Shown piece by piece: positions 56,101-64,000 of a stretch of DNA of 64,000 nt. Within the stretch, counting starts at the first letter, position 1. Each line of letters opens with the position of its first letter. Origin of the DNA: Bradysia coprophila (taxonomy: Eukaryota > Arthropoda > Insecta > Diptera > Sciaridae). Location: assembly GCF_014529535.1 (NCBI RefSeq), contig NW_023503409.1, positions 10,292,390-10,356,389 on the forward strand, read 5' to 3'. The notes under the pieces were generated by a model that saw only the letters and a list, made by a program, of their open reading frames with translations, had not been told where the DNA came from and did no database searches. A program made the translations under genes and the position numbers.

Positions 56101-57719
56101 TAAAGAAAACGTAATAAAGTTTCGTTTTTTTTATTATTCCGCCATTCTATTCGATTGAGTATGTTTGCGAATGGAAAAATAAATTATTAGGACGACCAAA
56201 GATATAAATTTAAATCAATTCAAGAAGGTTAAGCAGGTAAAATGACTTGTTCTTTTTATCGAAACAATTCAGCTGAGCAAAGCTTTTTACATCACAAAAC
56301 GTCTCTCTCCACATAAATTGCGAAGCTCTTTCAATGCTGTATGGAATATATGTGTGTACAAAGCATGCAGATATTATTCACGCCCAGAGCACAACTTTAC
56401 CATTCGGAATCTATTTCTATAAAATGCATTTCCCTTTGAACACACGCCCGACAAAACAAATGCAAAATCTACAGCATTTTTGACGATACAATCAGTGCTC
56501 CAATTTTATTTATAGAATTCTACTACCACAGTAAACAGGACTCCTGACAAGTTCTCTCCGCTTCAAACGTGGTATCTAACCCATCTACCTGCGCCTACCA
56601 TATATAACCCAAATGTTCTAATTGAAACTTGTGAATTATGGCAACGTTTTATATGTTAAAATAAATTGGATTTTATGCATACATCAACGGATCGGGGGGG
56701 GAGGAAAAAAATGTATTTTCGATATTTCTAGTTTACAGAATAAAATCGAATGAAACATGTTGATATTTACACGAAAAATATACAAAATCCGTCATTTCAA
56801 ATCAAATATTTGTTGTTTCTGGTTGCACACATTACACACGGTTTTATATCGTTTGCATGGTTTACATTTACACGAATTGCAAATGTACAACATTGTGCAA
56901 TGTTACAGCAATGAAAAACACTTTGCTTTTTCTGTGTCTGTCTGGCTGGGGATAGGTGAAACAAATATCTATTTATCTGTATGTATTACGTATGAAAGTT
57001 TCCAAATTCCTGTTAAGCCTCATCTCTGCATGCAGATCAACACACTGCCGCTATACACCACCCTAATGGAATGCAGTACATAAATGTTATGTACTACAAA
57101 AAATATTGGAGTCGAGAGTGTACAAATGTATGCGAGATAGATAAATTGATAATCTCTACACCGGAATACACCTCATCTCATCTCAACTTTACCTAAACTT
57201 TGAGAAAAAGTATTTAATATTGTTATGTGATGTGGAGTCTGGTATGTATGTATAGTATACATTGTGTGTACAACAACACATTATATCTGTATAGCATAAA
57301 CGGATGGATATAACATTACTTGTATCATCCCCAATGTAAAATGTAAAATCAAAACTTTTTAATGGTTTTATATGTGGTGGGGAAGAATTTATATATTTAC
57401 CGAACAACATAAATTGGGCCATGTTTTTTGTACATGTTTTACACAGAAAGCCCATGAGCTAAACGAGAGATGAAAAAAAAACTCCAGCTGTGGATTCTTC
57501 CAAAATAGTGGGGGGAAGTATGCATTGAAACGTGTAGCAAGAAATGTTTTTTCTCGCTTCAATTTTTTAAGAGCAAAGCGAGCGACGCCGAAATATCATC
57601 ATGTGTTACCATCAGCAATGACACAAATAAAGTCTAGGAAAACGTTGCAGGTTGCAGCTAAGCGAACGGAATGAGCTTTCTGTCATTTTCTCGCGTCGTG
57701 AGAAAATTACCTATTGCTC
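50173..57719. other. Gene-poor AT-rich stretch
   Basis: No exon with convincing splice sites was found. Recognised items: a stem related to 37798-37904 at about 51694-51760, a two-copy direct repeat at 52050-52210, and an unspliced frame at 53749-54059 with a hydrophobic segment near its end that I do not consider proven. It may be intron or 3' flank of the gene beginning at 47209. Confidence 0.35.
52050..52215. repeat. Direct repeat, two units of about 100 bp
   Basis: AACTTGCTTCTCACGAAACATTTAG..TCAGTTTGTAG near 52060 recurs as AACTTGCTTCTGACGAAACATTCAG..TCAATTTGTAG near 52160, and GTTAGGTCA/TTAGGCCAG recurs at several points. Non-coding. Confidence 0.6.
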
Positions 57720-58060
57720 GAAAGTTTTATATGTACTTAGCTGAAGCGATGACCTCTATAGTGAGTATGATAAAAACGAATGAAGTAATAGATTTTGTGT
57801 CAAACAGTAGGCTTAGCTTGGAAGGTGTCTTCTAAGCTTAAGCAATGACCTCAAGAGTGTATGTACATGTTAAACCGATTGAAGTAATAGATTTCGTGTC
57901 AGCATTAGACTTTATTGAAAGGTGCTGCTTAAGCGATGACCTCCATAGTGGACATGTTAAAACTAATGAAGTAAAAGACTTCGATTCAAACAGTCAGCTG
58001 TACTTTGAACAAAAGAAGTAACAAGTAATTTAATCGTTACATGACGACACGGACACGCTT
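57720..58060 (+). repeat. Tandem triplication of a GAAGTAAAAGATTT-type unit
   Basis: Three consecutive units of roughly 100 bp, each with AAGCGATGACCTC, an A/T stretch, AATGAAGTAATAGATTT (or AAGTAAAAGACTT) and a TCAAACAGT-like segment. The last runs into AAAAGAAGTAACAAGTAATT as in the dispersed copies. So the dispersed repeat has been locally amplified here. Confidence 0.65.
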
Positions 58061-58739
58061 ACCGCTAAAAAGTTAAAAGGTCACAGAATCACAAAGCAAA
58101 TTAAAATCATCAATTGTGCCGGAATTTATGCAACATAAAGGGGGAAGTCCCTATCAACTTTTGTGATGTAAAATAGTTGGTGTAGAGAAAGGGTTGCTGG
58201 TGGTAGGAATTAGCATATATTTTGATATTTAATTATGCATGGGCAGTTTAATGTTTCTCCATCAAAGGATTGAACAGTATATTAAATCCTCTTAATAAAG
58301 ACATTTACGATGACTTCATGTTGAACTTATCCATTATCAGTGTACAAAAGGAATACGACAGGACATTTATATACTGGAATATTATACTTTAAAATACGTA
58401 TAGCCAAGAAAAACAAAAGGGGAATAATTTACAAGAGTATAGTAGTACCCACATTGTCGGATGAACTAACAATGTACAAGTTGTATTTATGAACTGAGAA
58501 AAATGGATATATACTATACAGTTACGTTGCGTTATTTCAATTAGATTGTGCAATATTAAAACCCTCAATTTAACCTACGGATAACATGATGGTGTAGGTA
58601 GTTCAACTTTTTTTTTTATTTAACAAAATTAATTTTAATTGGTTACATTTGACGGTGTTTTCGGTTGATAAAGTATTGAAATTATGACTGGAACTAATCT
58701 AACGCAATTAATATTGATTAATGTTTTTTTTAAATCGGG

Positions 58740-59560
58740 TGAGTGGACCGTGAGTTAGGGCCTTAGAAGTGAAAAGCTACGAGGGTCCTGAGTTTATTTT
58801 ACATAGAACTCAAGTAAATTTCATTCGTTTTTCGTAATTTTTGTGTCATTTGGAAGGTAATCAAAGGCCGAATAGAATGTTGTTGAAAAAAAAAATAAAT
58901 TTGGGTCCTCGGACTAAGGCCGCTACTAGGGCCCTATGCGTATTTTACATACAACTCGAGTAAATTTCATCCGTTTTTCGTAATTTTTGCTTCATTTGAA
59001 AGATAATCGAACACCGAATAGAATGTTGTTGAAAAAAAAATTAAATTTGGGTCCTTGGACTAAGGCCGGTACTAGGGCCCTATGTGTATTTTACATATAA
59101 CTCGAGCAAATTTCATCCGTTTTTCGTAATTTTTGTTTCATTTGGAAGGTAATCATAGGCCGAATAGAATGTAGTTGAAAAATAAATTAAATTTGGGTCC
59201 TTGGACTAAGGCCGCTACTAGGGCCCTATGTGTATTTTACATATAACTCGAGCAAATTTCATCCGTTTTTCGTAATTTTTGTTTCATTTGGAAGGTAATC
59301 AAAGGCCGAATAGAATGTTGTTGAAAAAAAATTAAATTTGGGTCCTCGGACTAAGGCCGCTACTAGGGCCCTATGTGTATTTTACATATAACTCGAGCAA
59401 ATTTCATCCGTTTTCCGTATTTTTTGTTTCATTTGGAAGGTAATCAAAGGCCGAATAGAATGTAGTTGAAAAAAAAAAAAATTTGGATCCTCTGACTGAG
59501 GCCGATACTAGGCCTTATGCGTATTTATACTCAATAAATTAAAATTTTAGGACTATTTGA
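58740..59560 (+). repeat. Tandem array of 146 bp units
   Basis: The marker ACTAAGG recurs at 58913, 59059, 59205, 59350 and (as ACTGAGG) 59495: spacings 146, 146, 145, 145. Each unit contains GGGCCCTATGTGTATTTTAC, ATAACTCGAGCAAATTTCATCCG, TTTCATTTGGAAGGTAATC and GGCCGAATAGAATG. A more divergent unit begins the array at about 58740. Non-coding. Confidence 0.9.
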
Positions 59561-59770
59561 AATTTTTGTTTTATTTGAAAGGAACGTCGTACGGGGCTTC
59601 GTAATTGCGCTATGCGCAATTTCTAAGATGTACATATTCCATAATAATTTTACTTTAACTACTTTAACCGGCGCATAGGCTTACGGTCAAAGTAGGGTGA
59701 CAGACGCACTAGGGTCACGTACGCAATAGATATACGGGTTTGTACGGGGCTCAGTCACAGCAAACGCTCC
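59561..59770. repeat. Array-flanking sequence with CGTACGGGGCT motifs
   Basis: CGTACGGGGCTTCGTAATTG and TTGTACGGGGCTCAG flank a small palindrome ATTGCGCTATGCGCAAT. The CGTACGGGGCT motif also occurs in the GACCCGTACGAA elements (near 19825 and 31890), linking the array to that family. Confidence 0.6.
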
Positions 59771-60600
59771 GACTGTTCTGATGGCTCGTTTACAGACTAA
59801 AAATCTATTAACAAAAATACAAAATAAAGAAAGAAAATGTCTTAAATTGATGATGGTTTAGGTATAGGTATAGGTATATTATAATCTCTTTGATGTTGTC
59901 GTGGTGGGCGTTACAGCACTTATCTGTGTTTACGAAAGAATGTCTAATGCATACATTTCACAAATATATATTTTCCAATCGGAATTTCCTTATTTCAATG
60001 TAGCACTATATGCGATGCGATATATTGGTTATGATATTCTCTGTCAATATATTCAAAGTTTAAAAAATTTAGCGCCGTTTTGCGGTTTTTCGTAATAGTG
60101 TGACGTGTGTAATTTTAGTCCATTCATTCATTCGAATTGTTTACATTTTTTATTTTTGAATGGGTGTGATTTGATTACAGGCCATAATGAACCGCAACGT
60201 TGTATACTATACTGTGGTACACGCTATAGTACTACGCTTACGACTATATATGTCAGAGTCAGTGTGAATGTTTGCTTTTGGAATGTCAAGTATTTTTTGC
60301 TGAAATGACTACATTAATTTTGCATTTTATATTCGGGAAAATAAGGTAGAAGCGGCAGTGTCTTTGTTTGATTTAAAAAAATGTTTGATACAACCATTTC
60401 CTCGAACCGTCGACTTAGCGTAAGAATAGAACGACGCATTGCGGTGAAATAAATCAGGAGAAAAAAAACTTTCATCTCATCAATTCTCTGAAATACAAAT
60501 TTTGCGCAATAATTGCCATAGGCGAGTTAAAGTGCACTATCTTAAGAATGGCGTCCGGAATCTGTTGTGAGCTTGTTGTAATTATACGAATTTGATTAAT
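59771..60600. other. Spacer, nothing recognised
   Basis: AT-rich sequence with a short GGTATA microsatellite near 59860-59880. No coding exon is supported. Confidence 0.35.
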
Positions 60601-60620
60601 TTCAAGCTTCCCAGACACTT

Positions 60621-61148
60621 TGTGGCGGCTCGTTGGATAGGTACTGTCCAGGAGAACCGGGGCAAGCATAGATATCTTACATGTTCTGTGCCATTGTTCG
60701 GAAATAACAAAAATATTGTGTCAGTCAGAGGCCGTAAATTTTGATGAACTTCAAAAGGTGATATCTCGCACCTGGAGAATGTTTATGGTTAGATCATTGG
60801 ATGCAGACATCAAAAACAGCATAATTCGTGTATTTTTCTAAAATCAATATTTTGCTTTCGAGTGAAGGAAGACATTTGTTTTATACCCAGAAAAGTATCC
60901 TGAAACCTTTCACTTCTATGGCAATTGAGGTATAATTGTAGAGTTGGGTTAAGCCTCTATCAGGGCAACCACTGATCTGTACAACAACAGTCACCAGGTA
61001 CAAAATATCACCTAATAAAGCCCATCAAAATTTCCGGCCTTTGACTGATACATACTTTTTGTTATTTTTGAATAGTGCTTGAGTACACATTTGATATCTG
61101 TCTTTGCCCCTGGTCTCCTGGACAGTACCTATCCATCGAGCCGCCACA
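60621..61148. mobile_element. Foldback element with two-part arms
   Basis: TGTGGCGGCTCGTTGGATAG, GTACTGTCCAGGAGA and GGGGCAA (60621-60665) are mirrored at 61103-61148. Further in, GTCAGAGGCCGTAAATTTTG (60724) is mirrored at 61025-61046. The interior is unique and non-coding. Confidence 0.8.
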
Positions 61149-61399
61149 CATGTGTGTCCATCGTCAGCAGCGGCAGTAAATCATGTATAAAAAACACCAT
61201 TTTTCGACTTTTGCACCTTCACCACCAGCCAACAACGCAAACAAGAATATTAAACGACTGCGGTTTTGGACTATTGGGACCAAGGGCTACTGAGCATATG
61301 AACAAACCGTCGCAAAAAAATAGCTCCGACGAAGCCTGGTCCACTTTCAAAAAAATCCCTCAATACAATTATTGAATCAATCATCTTTTGATCTGAGTA

Positions 61400-62125
61400 T
61401 ACTTTCGTCAGATTGATGGAAAATCTTTTACTTCATTTCCTAATGCAATATAAGGCCACATTCGCCGGAGCGAATAGCTTACTTTTGTCGTCACTGTTGC
61501 AAGCAGATGAAGTGACATAGGAACAATATAAGGAAATGATTGGTATGTTTAAACTGTGTGATATAACCCTATGCTCAGAATATTTCGAATATATTCTGAC
61601 TGCTAACAAAACACAACTTTTACTGTCTGCTGTTTTGCAAGGAGTGACGAAATTCTCTTCTTTTTACATTTTCTCGTTCAGTGACACAGTACCAAAAATG
61701 AAGAAAAACAGGACATTTTTAGATACATAAATCTGCAAGGCCAAAGCATGAAAGTACAAGGTCACGTCACGAATACTTCGTTTGAACCTTACTTAGCGAA
61801 ACAGTGGTTGCATAACTTGATGTTGACAATCATTTTTCACATTGAATTTCCCTCTGCATGGCAAAACCAAATTACACGATAGAAACATTTTCCGTTGATG
61901 CAACAACATTGACACACAAACAGCTCTCTTTAAACCAATCCTTATGCTATTCCAAGCAGCTGTTCTCGAAAACCACTTCATTAACGACCAGTAATATGAT
62001 ATAACAAAATGAAGTAAAAGATTTCGCATCAATCTCTTCGAAATCAAATTTTAGATCAAATAATGAAGTAGTAGATCCTTAAGTATATCTGCTGATATTA
62101 TTGCCGTCTGTGAAAGGTTAACTTG
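61400..62125. repeat. GAAGTAAAAGATTT-type repeat pieces
   Basis: AAAATCTTTTACTTCATTT near 61420, TGAAGTAAAAGATTTCGCATC near 62012, AATGAAGTAGTAGATCC near 62065 and TGTGAAAGGTTA at 62112-62123 are fragments of the dispersed family in both orientations. The sequence between them is unassigned. Confidence 0.55.
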
Positions 62126-63339
62126 CCTAAATCTACGACATGTATAAGTTACATCAAGAACTCAACAATTATTTGGTTTCATCGACTTGACTTGTCAAAT
62201 AAATGGTTAACGATGATGTGCGTCGTTGTGTACGGTACACGTGTTTAAATTAATGAATACTTTCTGTGACAGATAACATAAATCATAAAATGAAAATAAA
62301 TAAAATCATCAAAAAGAATTTAACTGTAGCATTCGCACATGTATACAGCTTTCCAAGAAGTTGACACACTCATTTTATAATCTGTTGATGAAAGTACGCC
62401 ACACGATATTGTGTTGTATACAACACATAAATGAATCTATATGCAAGTGAGCTTTTCACCCGTGCAAATCAAATAAACTTAATGGAAAAGTTAAATTGTG
62501 TAATTATAAGTTGGATAGAAATTTTAAATTAAGTTTACCGATCAACAAAATACTCACACATCCGCACAAAGTTGGTCGCTGAAGAAACCCAAAAAAGCGA
62601 ACTGAATTGCAAGAAAAATATTTTGTAAATTGTAGCAGAAGAAACGTATTCGTGTTCGTACTTATTGACATGGAAGGATATTTGCAATTTATTGAAATTG
62701 AAAATTCTTGCCAAAAATCCTAGTTGAGCCATAAACAAATTTTGTTATTCGATTGAGGCTACATCTAGTTCGTTTTATAGTTGATTTATCACCGATACAC
62801 ATTCACCCGAAATATTCTACAATTTATTCTAATGGATGAATCATAAATCAACCGAATGGAAAATTATTTCTTTATGCCTCTCGTGTTAACAGAACGTAAT
62901 AGCGGTGCAGAAGAACATTGATGCCAATTTATCAATTCACATGTTGATCGTTTGCTTGATTTCTTAATTTAAAAATTACCCTGCCAATAGTTTCGGTTCT
63001 ATTGTGGAGTATGACAAACTAAATTCTCTCACGTCGTAAACAATATCATTCGCTGTATAAACAAAAGCAAGTCAGATGAATGGTGTGACTATTTTGATTA
63101 TTTTTGAAGTTGTTAGTGCAACCTCAAATCAATAAAATCCATGACAAGGATTGGGTGGACTCTTCTGAGTAAGGTGTATGATAATAACTATCACGACTTT
63201 GAGGTTCCATCAGTATAATTTTTCATTCTGTAACATAAACTCACGTTTCGAGTACATCTTTGACGTATGGATATTCCGTGATTAGTCAGGACCCGTTAAG
63301 ACTAGTAATTTTTTAAACCTTTGATAATAGGCAATCATT
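62126..63339. other. Spacer, nothing recognised
   Basis: No exon, repeat arm or regulatory motif could be supported in this stretch. Confidence 0.35.
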
Positions 63340-63520
63340 AACCTGTTACTCATCTGTTATCGACATCAATCGCAAAAATTAGCGATGCTGTTTGGTTAAT
63401 GAGCTCTTATATAGAGAGACATATGCCAACACAAATGAAGTAGTAGATTTTGAATCAACCATTAAGCAATACTTCCAACTTAAGAAGTAAAAGATTAAAT
63501 GATTAGATCATGATACGTCA
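63340..63520 (+). repeat. GAAGTAAAAGATTT-type repeat, near-complete copy
   Basis: TTAACCTGTTACTCATCTGT, TATCGACATCAATCGC, TCTTATATAGAGAGACATA, AAATGAAGTAGTAGATTTTG and TTAAGAAGTAAAAGATTAAA occur in order, the fullest arrangement seen, and link the TAACCTGT ends with the GAAGTAAAAGATT core. Confidence 0.65.
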
Positions 63521-64000
63521 AAAAGGCAAAATCATAAGTAACGCTAGTGCGTCCCTCTACTTGGAACATTTTAAATGAATGAATGTTCGTGGCATATCTA
63601 CTAGGGCGTATCGAACTTTGCAAATTTTAAGGACCGCCATAGCCTGTGTGCGGAAAACGTAGATCATCGAAAACTGTGTCCGGGCATGTGGTTGATGGAT
63701 CCGATGGAGCCCGGGAAGAAGTCCCCCCGGACGACTTTAAGTTTCCGATGGTCATAACTCGGAAAATTGAAAGCATTTTTGAAAACAATGTTCTAGTGAA
63801 ATGTAGAGCTATGAAAACTCTACAAAACTACCGAAGAAACCGATGGTCCAAAAGGTGCCACTGCCAAGATTGTCTAACATCGAAAATGTGACCTTTTGGT
63901 TTTTAACTTATATTTCCTGAGAGACAAATGATTTTGTTTAGCCTGCGGTATGAGGTGGTAGAGGAGGTCGAGCACTGCCAGTACACTAGGCATGTCTCGA
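63521..64000. other. Window end, no gene assigned
   Basis: An 81-codon open frame (63646-63891) has an unusually hydrophilic, charged translation and somewhat higher GC than its surroundings, but no splice signals or known motif support it. The region may be the edge of a repeat continuing beyond the window. Confidence 0.3.

Noticed and set aside
63646..63891. 81-codon frame near the window end
   Set aside because: Charged, motif-free translation with no splice signals; it may be part of a repeat cut by the window edge.

Overview
This window is AT-rich nuclear DNA of an insect, most likely a dipteran and plausibly a lower (nematoceran) fly. Genes are split by short GT-AG introns, protein families are insect-like (a Rab32/lightoid with a long N-terminal extension, a scarlet/brown-like ABCG half transporter, regucalcin, complex I 49 kDa, IF1), and spacers are packed with small inverted-repeat elements. 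The species cannot be fixed from sequence alone. All gene models below were built by hand from splice sites and reading-frame phase; no alignment was run.

Layout. 0.6-6.5 kb (+): Rab32-like GTPase, with a large first exon probably encoding an N-terminal extension and a 2.9 kb intron full of nested elements. 9.65-13.5 kb (-): a ten-exon ankyrin-repeat protein beginning with a signal peptide. 15.3-16.5 kb (-): Nse4 subunit of the SMC5/6 complex, with an unresolved frame step. 18.27-18.52 kb (+): a 62-residue secreted six-cysteine peptide. 20.8-23.2 kb (+): ABCG half transporter, 623 aa in nine exons. 23.7-25.7 kb: a giant inverted repeat. 26.05-27.26 kb (+): regucalcin. 28.6-30.1 kb: a foldback element split by a 5'-truncated LINE. 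30.3-31.4 kb (-): Myb/SANT-like nuclear protein. 31.6-33.6 kb: a foldback element split by another transposon. 39.3-40.8 kb (+): complex I 49 kDa subunit. 42.7-43.4 kb (-): Ty1/copia remnant. 43.9-44.6 kb (-): ATPase inhibitor IF1. 47.2 kb (+): a signal-peptide first exon of a gene whose remaining exons were not found. 48.7-50.2 kb: an element built almost wholly of ACGATANTATCGT palindromes. 50-64 kb: mostly non-coding, with a 146 bp tandem array and several repeats.

The genes do not form a pathway. Two (49 kDa subunit and IF1) are nuclear-encoded OXPHOS components 3 kb apart. The unusual content lies in (i) the palindrome-array element, (ii) the secreted ankyrin protein, (iii) the small cysteine-rich peptide, and (iv) a layered record of transposon-into-transposon insertions with readable target duplications.
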